DNA of 64,000 nucleotides. It comes from Heterocephalus glaber. Its lineage: Eukaryota > Chordata > Mammalia > Rodentia > Bathyergidae. Each line of letters begins with the position of its first letter. The stretch's first letter is position 1. Positions 21,451 through 30,989 of the stretch are shown one piece after another. The notes beneath the pieces are model-generated. The model was not told the origin of the DNA and did no database searches. It saw only the letters and a program-made list of their open reading frames with translations. The stretch lies in assembly GCF_000247695.1 (NCBI RefSeq), contig NW_004624778.1, forward strand, positions 11,299,301-11,363,300, read 5' to 3'. Made by a program: the position numbers and the translations under genes.

Positions 21451-22271
21451 ATGCTAAATTAATTAAATGGTCATAAAATCACAAAGAAATGCATGTCTGA
21501 CAGTGGAATTTCAAGTAATGTACCCCTTGCTGATGGGCATGACACAGTATCAGATACACAGTAGATGCTAGAAACTACTTGGGGGCAGATAGGCCTTCAC
21601 CATGCTTCTGCAGACACTTTTGTTGGCTATTCCTTTAGTAGGAAACCGCACAAAGCACATCACTTCCATGCTGTTGGGCTGCTTGTCTGGTTGGTTTTCT
21701 GGCTATGAGTAGCTGGTGGAGGCGCACCTGTCCTCCCCAAAGGGGAGGGTCACCGAGGCACACGCTGCACGTGCCCTTCTTCCCAAAGATCTCCCCTCAC
21801 GTTAAGTCCCCACCACCCCATTGTTCCTAACTCAGCCAAATGGAAAATTTAATTTCCAACTAATTAGCTCTGAATTTGGTGGCCCTCATCAAGTTACGGG
21901 GACTGCCCCTTTCCCCGGCCAGGGAGGCTCCCCACCCACATGTGGCCAACATCTGACACTGCCTGAGTGGAGAGGGAGACAAAAGCCCCAGTCCTGCCAT
22001 TGTCTCTGCTCCCAGTTCCCAAGGAGGCAGACACAAAAGCCCAATGAATTCTTCATGACCCTCTGAAAGGCCGGCCCCGCCAGGCCCCCCGCCTATTTGT
22101 GGCCACAGGTGGGTCCTTGAAAGGCAGGCACGGACATTGTCTTCTCCAGGAACCCGTTTCCTCTCCCTCAGGAGACGCGAACTTCTCAGGGAAGCTGAAA
22201 TCAGAAGCCAGGCCTCCAGGGTAGGGCAAGGTCGACCCAGCATCCAGACATCTTTCTTCTGCACCTGCACC

Positions 22272-22285
22272 GCGCCCTCTGCTGG
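22272..22285 (-). promoter_or_regulatory. CTCF-like binding motif (perfect core)
   Basis: The minus strand reads CCAGCAGAGGGCGC, an exact match to CCASYAGRKGGCRS, flanked by GCGG. It is the best CTCF candidate in the window and shares the orientation of the motifs at 18.1 kb. No SINE was recognised around it. Confidence 0.75.
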
Positions 22286-22484
22286 CGGATCTCATGAAGT
22301 GCGCAGGCTGCAGAGTTCCCACCTGGCCCTAATTCCTTGATGTCCAACCGCTGTCCCCTATTCTCATGTCCCTCCCTTCTCCAAGAAGTCCTCAGGAGGC
22401 AGAGGCAGCAGTCCTCTGGCCAAGCCTCTTCTGCAGAGATAAGTGGGAGGGGGAGGGAGGCAGGACCAGGCCTGGGGGAGGGGC

Positions 22485-22620
22485 TGGGATTTGAGTTAAT
22501 GAGCTATGTATTTTCTACTCCCTATAATCCGTGGTATTTCATGCAGCAGCCAATTTAACTTAGCAGTGGGATAATTTGTCATGGGGTTGTTAGGATGCAG
22601 AGGCAGGGGTGGGCTGAGGA
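22485..22620. promoter_or_regulatory. Candidate conserved non-coding element
   Basis: A repeat-free AT-rich block between GC-rich flanks: GAGTTAATGAGCTATGTATT, CTCCCTATAATCCGTGGTAT (TAATCC core), TTCATGCAGCAGCCAATTTA (ATGCA and CCAAT words) and GTGGGATAATTTGTCATGGG. The sharp composition switch and motif density suggest constraint. Function is inference. Confidence 0.35.
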
Positions 22621-22624
22621 AGGG

Positions 22625-23948
22625 TGGGCAAGACAGGACCAGACAGCCAATGGGCTACCCCAAAGGCTTCCTGGAAATGCCCATAGGACCACCATAGTTC
22701 ATAGCCAGTAGCCTACCCGAGGAGTGGGATAGGTCCAAGGGTTCCTCAGAGGCAGAGTCAGGATGGGGTCAGGAGGGAGGAGAGGGCCAGCCACAGCAGA
22801 AGAGAAGCCAGGTGCAATGGCCTCCCCAGGACAGGACTGCCGGGAGCCTCTCCTGGGACCCGCTGCTTCCTGCAGACTGACTGGATCTTAGGACCCACAG
22901 TTGAATGGTGAGGTTGGATCCATGGGCCAATGAGTAAGCTCCATGCAAATCCTCCCCACTTCCCAGAACGTGACAGAACCAGGAACCTCAGGCCTCGTAT
23001 CCATGTCTTTGCTGCCTGCTTCCCTGATGGTCAAAACTCAGAGGACCTCTGGGTCACACGGCCCTCCCAAGGCCACTAGTCACAGATAAGCCCAGTGGCC
23101 AGATGTTCTGTTTGCCCAGACAGCTCTCCTAGGTTCTGCCAGCTGTCCCAGGACAATTGTTAAAAATACTCCCTTTTACTCACAAAGGCATCCTATGTGA
23201 GCAACAAATGTGGTCACCTACATAAGAGGAAAGTGAAGCGGAGATGTCTACAGCTAGCCCACAGCCTGGGCTTGTGTCTCCTGATGGCCTCTGCATTTTC
23301 TGTTCAGTTAAAACATTGCCAAGTACCAATGCCTTGCACCTAAAGCCACATAATGAGACTTCAGCTGAAGACTGGAACCTCCTCCTCCAGGAAGCCCTCC
23401 CTGGACAGCACAGCCTGTCAGGACCTGCCCACATCTGAGCCCTGCCAGCACCCACTGTTCCAATCCTGTGCACGGCACTAATCTTGCTTCTCCGCCAGAA
23501 CATGGCCAGGCCAGAGAGCAGCATGTGTGGGGAGGAGTGGGGAGGAGTGGGGAGGGGGAAGAGAGCCAGTGGCAGGGGAAGGGGGGCGGAGGGGTCCTGC
23601 ACAGTGCTCCCCTGACACTCAGCAGTGGCCACATCAGGACAGGACTGGAATCCACATGCTGTTGACCATTTGCATTCCATGGTCCTTGGCAGAGAGTAAG
23701 GCCAGTCTCTCCCCACCAAGAGTCCAACAGGCTGTTTTCTATGACTGTGGCCCTGAATTGCTCCATCCACCGCTGAGGGCTGCAGACCCCCACCCTGGCC
23801 CCTCTGCCCTGGGCCAACCCATTTTTTCTGACTGCCAGGTTTTCTGGGAACCTGCATCAGACACAAATGGGGGTGGCAGCTTCTCTCTAGTCCTTTTACT
23901 TTCAGGCGTGGATTTGTCTCTATGAGGCCCAGCCTTTCCTTTTCTGCA
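22625..23948. other. GC-rich unique sequence with long chance open frame
   Basis: It contains the window's longest open frame (23,180-23,956, minus strand, 258 codons), whose predicted protein is a Pro/Ser/Gly-rich mix without a domain. Part of it lies over an L2-like segment near 23,350-23,470 ('cctccaggaagccctccctgg'). A G-rich repeat GGGGAGGAGTGGGGAGGAGT lies at about 23,530-23,560. Confidence 0.4.
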
Positions 23949-24038
23949 TGAACCACACTCCTCTCCTACTGTGGGGAGCCGCCCCAAGCTTCCCTCTGGT
24001 GGGCTTAGTAGCCAGCGCTGTCCACTCCCTGGGATGTA

Positions 24039-24052
24039 GCACCACCTAGTGG
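24039..24052 (-). promoter_or_regulatory. CTCF-like binding motif
   Basis: The minus strand reads CCACTAGGTGGTGC, one difference (T for C in the GGC) from the CTCF core. Same orientation as the motifs at 18.09, 18.17 and 22.27 kb. Confidence 0.55.
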
Positions 24053-24249
24053 CCGTCTGAGGCCTGACAGGGCCAATCGTGAAATTTCAAGGTGAGAGGA
24101 AGTCTTCACTGAGCATCAAACATACAGGGCGTCATGTCTCTCTACATCAGGTGGGCAGAAGATCACAGATAAAACCCCAAGACATGTCCTCTGCACCTGG
24201 ATCACTTGCTTTCCAGTGGGACACTGAGTCTAACGTAGTGCGACAGAAA

Positions 24250-24545
24250 CAGGATTGCATAATGCTCTTGGGCACAAACTTCTAATCACATCATCCAGGG
24301 TTCAAATTTTGACTCTACCACTTACTAGCTGTGCTATCCTGGGCACATTATTTACCCTCTGTGAGCCTCATATTTCTCTTTTGTAACATGAGAATAATTA
24401 AAGTCTCTCTCATTGTCATTGTTGCCTCTTGCAACAATGAACTGGTTGGAAGTATTAAAAACACTTATCACAGTGCTTGTTAGGCAATAAGGGGATTTTG
24501 AAATGATTGTTATTATCATTATTGTTGTTGTTGTTGTTGAAGTGA
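24250..24545 (+). repeat. MIR (near full-length) with GTT repeat
   Basis: ATTGCATAATGCTCTTGGGC, CAGGGTTCAAATTTTGACTC, TACCACTTACTAGCTGTGCT, 'cctgggcacattatttaccctctgtgagcctcatatttctc' and ACACTTATCACAGTGCTTGT are the MIR order. A (GTT)n tract at about 24,519-24,539 follows the 3' end. Confidence 0.88.
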
Positions 24546-24989
24546 AAAGTGCTTAATTCAGGCTAAGTGTTGAAGAAATTCAAGAAAAGGTCAACTCAAC
24601 TATGAACTGGAATTATGACAGAGCACATAATGGAAAAGGTAAGAACTGGGTAGACTCTGTGGTCAGGAGCAAGTCAATACCCTCTTTAGGCTTATCTATA
24701 ATCAGACTTAAAACAAAGTACTTAAAGGTAGGGATCTCAGCCTATGATCCTTGAGGTAGCATCTTTCATCAGTAAACAGTACTACCACCTCCAACGTGCC
24801 AGACTTTAAGGATGCAAGAATAGAAATAGATGGTCACTTATGTAAAAATCACAAACTAGCTCACAGTTCAGAAAGAAGAGGTTGTGGGCTTCTGATTCCC
24901 ACTCTGACACCACATCAAATCCAGAAGAGGAGGGAGAGAGCCATTTGTTAGTACTTTGTCCCCAGCAAATAAAAATCTCCAGGATCCCA

Positions 24990-25082
24990 ATGGTTTGGGG
25001 ATGTGGACCAGTAGTAGAACAACTGCCTAGCATGCTTGAGGTTCTGGGTTCAATCCCCAAGCCTACAAACAACAACAACCAA
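24990..25082 (+). repeat. ID-like SINE (older copy)
   Basis: TGGTTTGGGGATGTGGACCAGTAG, GCCTAGCATGCTTGAGGTTC and TGGGTTCAATCCCCAAGCCT give the ID layout with A- and B-box remnants. The tail is CAACAACAACC-like. It resembles the 'gcctagcatgc' branch of rodent ID elements more than the young family at 26,626. Confidence 0.8.
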
Positions 25083-25341
25083 AGAAAACCTCAGGATCCC
25101 AACCCACCCTAAAAGGTCCAAGTGTTCAAAATCAAACAGCAGATCATGATCAGGTCACAGGCCTAATCTCAGTCCTCTCAGGATAAGACTCTGTGATCCT
25201 CTCCCTGCCTTTTTCCTACCCCAGATTCTGGTCTAGAATCTGAAGTGTCTGGAATATAAGGGTCCTAAGAACAGAAGCCAGACTCTCTGGTTCTCACAGT
25301 ACTCAGTGCTTGAGACAGAGTAATGTACAAGAGTGTTTGTT

Positions 25342-25390
25342 GAGGGCTGGGGATGGAACTCAGTGGACAAGGCCCTGGTATCAATCTCCA

Positions 25391-25433
<43 letters not shown>

Positions 25434-25436
25434 CAT
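25342..25436 (+). repeat. ID-like SINE ending in a (CA)n microsatellite
   Basis: AGGGCTGGGGATGGAACTCA, GTGGACAAGGCCCTGGTATC and AATCTCCAGCGCACACACAC: an internally shortened ID element whose tail is replaced by (CA)n at 25,393-25,436 with one CGCA interruption. Confidence 0.85.
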
Positions 25437-25689
25437 TTAAAAAACACAGAAAGAAAAAGAGAAGAAGAAGTTTGTTGTGTGGATAGATGAATGAACTTTT
25501 AAAAAAAAATAACCCATTGTATTACAAGATCCTTTGTCTTAGGCCTGACAACACTAACCATGAAGCCTTTCAAAACTATTCCATCTCATACAGACTCTAT
25601 CTAAAAGGTGAAGTACATTCTAACCTCTTCCTCACCATCAGCCTCAAACTGCATATTTTTAATATGTCCTACTAATCATTTCATTTGCG

Positions 25690-25765
25690 TGCCTTTTGCC
25701 TCCCCAGATAGATGGTAAGCTCCTCGATGGCAGGAAATTTCTCTTATTTCCTGAATTTACAGATC
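25690..25765 (+). repeat. L2 LINE 3' end fragment
   Basis: CCCCAGATAGATGGTAAGCT, CCTCGATGGCAGGAAATTTC, TCTTATTTCCTGAATTTACA matches the L2 stretch 'actagaatgtaagctccacgagggcagggattt'. Short. Confidence 0.6.
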
Positions 25766-26059
25766 ATGGATTTATTGCCATGGTGGTACCATCTCTGGAT
25801 TTCATGCTAAACTTACTTTTCATAGTTTCTCTTGATGCCTTGACTTCTTCATAAAATCATGAGCCAAGTCAAGGTGGAAAGAGATTTGGAAACTTTAGAA
25901 TGATAATCCAAAACTAACAACTAAAGTAAAACACTGAATTTATGTTCAGTATACCTTATGCTCACAACATTGACGGTGTAAGTGCAGTGTGTGGGGAACA
26001 CACTTACCAGTTAACCATGAGGAAAAGATGAGCATGTCTTTATTATCCAATGAAATAAA

Positions 26060-26900
26060 AACAAGATTTAGAATTTCAGGAAAGAATGCAGAAAAATATT
26101 CTAAAGCTTATAAAATGTAAATTCTAGAAATAACATACAATAACCAAAATTATGAATTTAACTAATAACTTTTAAATGATTTGACAAAGGCAGAAAAAAT
26201 TGATAAAAGGAAACAAAAATCACCAAAAAAGACAGAATGAATCATGGAGAGACAGAGAGAATGGAAAACATATTAAGTATGTAAGAGAAATAATATAAGG
26301 ATGTTTGAGAAAGTCAAACGTACATTCAACTAGAATCTCAGAGAAAAAGAGAGTGGAACCCAAGCAATCTTTGAAAAAGCAATAATTGAGACTTTTCCAA
26401 AACCAACAAAAGATCTAAAGCCACACAGTTAAACTAGTGAAAAATAAATGTATGGATAAAATGTTTTTTAAAAAGTAGCCAAAAAGAAAAGGGAGATTAT
26501 CTTTAAAAACTCTCTTAATAGAAAAAAGACTATAGGAAGATATCTTCTAAGGGCCCAGAGGAAAACAACTGCTAACCTAGAATTCTATACCCAGCAAAAA
26601 TATCCTTCAAGAATAAAGTAAAATAGGGGCCAGGGATTTAGCTCAGTGGTTCTGGTGCCTCCCTCACAAGCGCAAGGTCCTGAGTTCGATCGCCGGCACC
26701 AAAAAAAAAAAAGAATAAAGTAAAATGAAAATATATTCAGACATATAAAAAGAGAAATTCATCAGAGCAGATCCAACACTAAGGGAAATACTGAAGAGTG
26801 TTTTTTAGACAGAAGGAAAATTATATTGCATAGGAGCTCAGAAATTCAGGAAGTTTGTTTTCAAGTTTTTCAGTAAAACAAAAATAGAAATAAATTTTCA
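26060..26900 (+). mobile_element. HAL1-like LINE, ORF1 3' part, split by a SINE
   Basis: AACTGCTAACCTAGAATTCT, ATACCCAGCAAAAATATCCT, (SINE at 26,626-26,710), TTCAGACATATAAAAAGAGA, AATTCATCAGAGCAGATCCA, 'acactaagggaaatactgaagagtgttttttagacagaagg' is the HAL1 end-of-ORF1 order. Frames are broken. Confidence 0.75.
26626..26726 (+). repeat. Young ID-like SINE with perfect 16-bp target duplication
   Basis: It begins GGGGCCAGGGATTTAGCTCA. A box TAGCTCAGTGG and B box GAGTTCGATCG are intact and the tail is pure A. The 16-bp direct repeat AAGAATAAAGTAAAAT stands at 26,609-26,624 and 26,711-26,726 with no difference. This is the cleanest copy of the family (others at 5,492, 11,199, 12,820, 38,041 and 42,789) and it interrupts a HAL1 relic. 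Confidence 0.97.
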
Positions 26901-27599
26901 TTGTACAAAACAACAATAATGACACTTATACTTAGTAAATAGAAATAAAGTCAATGGCAACAGCATAAGTCAAAGGTTTTTGTATAAAAATGCCTCCTGG
27001 GGATTCTGCTTCTATCTGAGACTAAATAGAAGGAGTTACTCCCCACTTGAAAGAATTTTAAAATATATATAATATGAAACGATAGTTTTGAAGGCATTAG
27101 ATATCAGGCAACAAAAGATAGTAGTCCTTGAGGGTGGAAACAAAAGAGAAAGGCCCTGTGATTGTCCCCATTTACTGCTTCAAGAGAGTTCCCAAGCTGC
27201 AGAGTAGAGAAGGTGAACCCAGGCCAAGCAGAGTCCTGCCTGTGAGTTCAGAGAGGTTCAGCCAACGAGAATTTGCAGGGCAGAAAACCAGGAAGTAGAA
27301 AACTACTCAGAGAAAGAACTCCAAGGAAGGGCAGAGGTTTTCTTTATGAGCAGTCAGCATAGAGCAAATAAATACATGCATTTGAGAAAACTACCCATGT
27401 GAGATGATGAGAATCAAAAGTGCCTGTTTCCACCAGCTAGAGTGGAAAATATCATGATGAATGGGACATCTGAGTAACTCAGAAGGACCTTGCATCAGTC
27501 ATGGGGAATATTTAACCCTGAACGAAATGGTTCTCTGGTCCTGGATGACAAACCTTAAAAGCAGGACTCAAAGAATCAATCTGTTTCCAACTAACTAAC

Positions 27600-28300
27600 T
27601 ACATCAAAGGTAATGCCGTTCAGGAATACAAACTATCAAGCATGTAAAATGTAAGAGTCACAATGTCTGGTATTCAATCAAAGATTGCTGGGCTTGCTAA
27701 GAAGCAGAAAAGTACAACCTCTAAAGATGAGAACATCCAACAAGTTGAAAATGACCACCAAATGCCATAGAACTAGCAAACAAAGGCACTAAAACAGTTG
27801 CTACAACTGTACTGTCAATGTTTAAAAACTTAAGTCAATACACAGGAGACATTTACAGAGGCCAAATTGAATTTCCAGAATTTAAAATGATATCTGGTTT
27901 TCCAGAAATGAAGAAGGCATCTGAGATGAAATCTTGCACTAGATGGGATTAATGGCAGATTAGCCTCAGGGAAAAAAAAAAGGAGTAAACTTAAAGCTAT
28001 AGCAATAGTCACTATCTGAAGTGAAATATATGGGGAGCAAGGTATGGTGGTGCATGCCTATAATCCCAAGACTGGGGAGGCTGAGGCAGGAGGACTGCCA
28101 TGAGTTCAAGGCCAGCCTGGGCTACACAGTGAGTTCAAGGCCAGCCTGCAGTACAAAGCTGTCTCAAAAAAAAGAAAAGAAATATATGAGGGAGAAAAGA
28201 ATCCAAACAAAATACAAGACAATCAATAACGTTTTGGAAAACTTCAAGAAACCTAATGGTTGAAAACTTAGAGTCCCCAAAGCGGGCTGCAGAAGGTGAT
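27600..28300 (+). mobile_element. HAL1/L1-type LINE, 5' region and ORF1 start, split by a B1
   Basis: CAATGTCTGGTATTCAATCA, AAGATTGCTGGGCTTGCTAA, GAAGCAGAAAAGTACAACCT, 'aaaacagttgctacaactgtactgtc' and 'tgagatgaaatcttgcactagatgggattaatggcagatta' follow the 5' part of HAL1/old L1. After the B1 it resumes with AAAGAATCCAAACAAAATAC and 'gtccccaaagcgggctgcagaagg'. It lies downstream of the ORF1 3' part at 26,060, so the two are separate or rearranged copies. Confidence 0.7.
28035..28188 (+). repeat. B1 SINE
   Basis: Complete B1: GTATGGTGGTGCATGCCTAT, AATCCCAAGACTGGGGAGGC, TGAGGCAGGAGGACTGCCAT, then the typical internal duplication (GAGTTCAAGGCCAGCCTGGG and GAGTTCAAGGCCAGCCTGCA) and CTGTCTCAAAA. 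GAAATATATG at 28,023-28,032 and 28,179-28,188 is the target duplication. Confidence 0.95.
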
Positions 28301-28649
28301 GGGATAATTTTGAGCCTTGATTTTTATGGTAGTTATACAAATCTACGAAGATACTAAAGTTACACAGAGCTACATAAACAGAACTCATCTTCTTACAGCT
28401 GTAGGACTGAGGTCCTCATTTTCTAATGAGTTTTCAATATATGCAGGTTACCCTGCCACATGCCCTCTCCAAAGATGTTCTCATGTGGTATTTTTTCTTT
28501 AAGACTAGCAGACCCCCCCCCGGCAAGAGTACAGTAACTATGCATTATACTGGATGTATTAATCTGCTTCACCATTTCACCATGTGTTTCCTATATAATG
28601 TCATGTTGTCCACTCCAAATACACAAAATGAAATTTATTTTTTTAAAAG

Positions 28650-28800
28650 GCTAACATGAAAGTCTCTTTGGCCTGGTAAGCCACAGTCCCATATGAAGAG
28701 CCACAATGGGAGTGTCATCCCATCACATTTGCCATATCCCATGGCTTAGGTACAAGTCACAATCCCCACTTAAGAGTCTAGAGGGTTGAGGAGTTTCTGC
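28650..28800 (-). mobile_element. MLT1-like MaLR fragment
   Basis: 'gtgtcatcccatcacatttgccatatcccatggcttaggtacaagtcacaatccccacttaagagtctag' matches the antisense MLT1 segment (gtcacttctgccatattctattg...agcaagtcac...attcaagggg). Partial and diverged. Confidence 0.45.
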
Positions 28801-28829
28801 CACACTAAGTCAGACAGGGCACGATTAAA

Positions 28830-28854
28830 GTGTTATCTATGAGATAGATAACAC
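28830..28854. repeat. Perfect short inverted repeat with paired GATA words
   Basis: GTGTTATCTAT, a GAG spacer, then ATAGATAACAC: 11-bp arms without mismatch. Each arm contains a GATA-type word (TTATCT / AGATAA) facing the other. Confidence 0.9.
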
Positions 28855-28869
28855 AGGAGAACAAAGACA

Positions 28870-29630
28870 CCAATTAGCTTTTAATTATATTAGATTGACT
28901 AAGCTTGAAGTTTCTGGGGTAATCAATAAAAGGACTGAACTAAGACATAATTCCAACTTAATAGAGTTATAGGAAATAATGAGAGTCAGCAGTATAAAAG
29001 AAGATTAAAAATTAGGAAAATGAGTCAGGTAGAAAACACAAAATAATATCATAAAATAAACCCAAAGTTAGCAGCCACAATAAACAACCACAAATTAATT
29101 AACATTCCAGTTAAAAAGATAGTTTGTAAAACTGAATTTTTAAGTAATCTAGCTACTAGCTATCTTTAAAAATCAACCACAAAAGAATTCATGAACTATG
29201 ATTCCTCTTGAATAAATTTCAGAAACATTCACAACTAAATAATACATTGTTTCTGATCATATATATGTGATAAATTAAGGAGAAAGAAAGGAAAAGCAAA
29301 TACAAAGTTTAAGGTAATGCTAACCTCTGGAGGAGGGGAAGGAATACCCAGGAGTCTTCCAAATTATTACAGTAAAATATTACAGTGGTACTATTTTGAA
29401 GTAATGATAAAAATGTACTCTATAAAAACAATTTCTTCAGCTTGATCCACAGTAGATGTATATTCATTGTATTGTATTGTTTCTATCTCTTTGTATATGC
29501 ATATATATTCTTTTAAATGTATTTAAGATTCAATAGGTATTTAGAATGTATTGAAAGCCTGCTAGTTCACTGTTTTCTTGACTTAGAGAAAAAGTAAATG
29601 ACTGCAACCATGAGAAAAAGGCCCCCTCCT
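28870..29630. other. AT-rich sequence, no feature recognised
   Basis: AT-rich non-coding DNA. The part at 29,280-29,430 has a faint L1 3'-end feel ('ctaacctctggaggaggggaagg') but could not be assigned. Confidence 0.35.
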
Positions 29631-29636
29631 CCCCGC

Positions 29637-29669
<33 letters not shown>

Positions 29670-29677
29670 ACACACAG
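29637..29677. repeat. (CA)n microsatellite
   Basis: CA dinucleotides with one CATA interruption, preceded by CCCCCTCCTCCCCGC. Confidence 0.95.
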
Positions 29678-29679
29678 CA

Positions 29680-30758
29680 AAATTCCCATGGACGTTACAA
29701 ACACCAGCCCAGAGCACCTGAAGAGTCATGACTCCACTGAGACCGCTCAACAGAGACACAGAACCACTGGTGACCGTGGCAGCCGGGAGACCCGCTCATG
29801 CTGGGCCCTCAGGGATCTTTGTTCATTTTTGTCTTTCCAGGAAAGCTGACAAATGTCTGTCTCCCTCTATAGATCTCTGAATTCTTGTCCAGGTAAGAAA
29901 CTTCCCCACAATCTGCCTCTGTCCAGGAAACAATGTGATAGCATCATTTTCTTTTTTAGTACATGCTTTGGTAAATATTGCCCATGTCCAGTTTGAGTTA
30001 ACAAAGCAAAATACAACAAATGGGATCTCACCCCCAGATGCTCAGAGCCAACAGACAAACAAGTAGAAAATGCAATAATGTTCAAAGCAACAAGTGTGTG
30101 AATTCTGCATACAAGGGAGGAAGCTGGGAAAAGGTTCCCAGAGTCAGAGTCCCATTAGGAATGCTGGTCAGAGGAAGTAGAATCCAAGCTGAGCAAGCAG
30201 CCCTGTAATGCCACGCTCCCAGCTTTGGCCTGACCTTCTCTCTGTAATATTTAATGGTTCTGTCACCCAGTGCCCAGGCATTCCTTGGTTCCCATTATAT
30301 GTTCAACCTCCCAATCCTACTAGGATGCTGAGTCCCACTGCTTTACACTCTGCTGCTAGAACTGGGACCTTCCTTTGGGCTGTCCTAAAGCAGCCACCTT
30401 CTAACCTCACAAAGGGCACATGGAACAGCTGCTGGGATGGTGACCTCTGGTTCCCACTCTGCTCTGCCCTTATCACACCTTCTACCCAGACCAGACCTGG
30501 GCTCATCCAGTTTTTGACTCCAGATTCCTGCACAGCCTCCCAAAGGGGCTCTGAAGAAGCCAAGTGCACAGTGAATGGAGAACAGGAACCTGAACAGTCA
30601 AGTCCCTTTCAGATTTGAACCAGGTCTGCTCTCCCCACTTTCAAGAGAAGGTAGTTTCACAGATTCTAGAACCCCTTTCATATCCTTTTCCTAGAACTCT
30701 GGTCAGGAAGTGGACCCAGGGATTTCCCTAGTGCCCAAAAGTTGCTGTGCACCCCAGC
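29680..30758. other. Unique sequence, no gene seen
   Basis: The longest frame is 136 codons (30,208-30,618 plus), opposed by an 88-codon frame on the other strand, with no domain or splice context. No repeat was recognised. Confidence 0.4.
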
Positions 30759-30759
30759 A

Positions 30760-30773
30760 CCACCAGGTGGCCC
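30760..30773 (+). promoter_or_regulatory. CTCF-like binding motif, opposite orientation
   Basis: CCACCAGGTGGCCC on the plus strand matches the CTCF core CCASYAGRKGGCRS at 13 of 14 positions. It points rightward, opposite to the four motifs at 18-24 kb. Confidence 0.6.
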
Positions 30774-30989
30774 CAAGGAATCAGTCACTGCCTGGATGTC
30801 CATACCTATGGCTTGGGAGTTAATGATCCTGGCTACACAGTAGAACTACTTGAAATATCTGGGGTGGGGGGGGGATGCCTATGCTCAGACCTACCAAAGG
30901 CCAATTAAATCAGAATATTAGGGAGGAGAACTATGTCGTGGGTGGTTGTAAAGCTCCCAAATAATTCAGTGAGAAGCCAAGGTTTAGAA

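Noticed and set aside
23180..23956. 258-codon open frame on the minus strand, the longest in the window
   Set aside because: GC-rich DNA favours long chance frames. The predicted protein has no domain or compositional sign of a real protein, partly covers an L2-like stretch, and has competing frames of 132 and 169 codons over the same bases.
26626..26700. Possible tRNA gene
   Set aside because: It has A and B boxes like a tRNA, but no cloverleaf acceptor stem, carries an A tail with a target duplication, and recurs at least five more times, so it is a tRNA-derived SINE.
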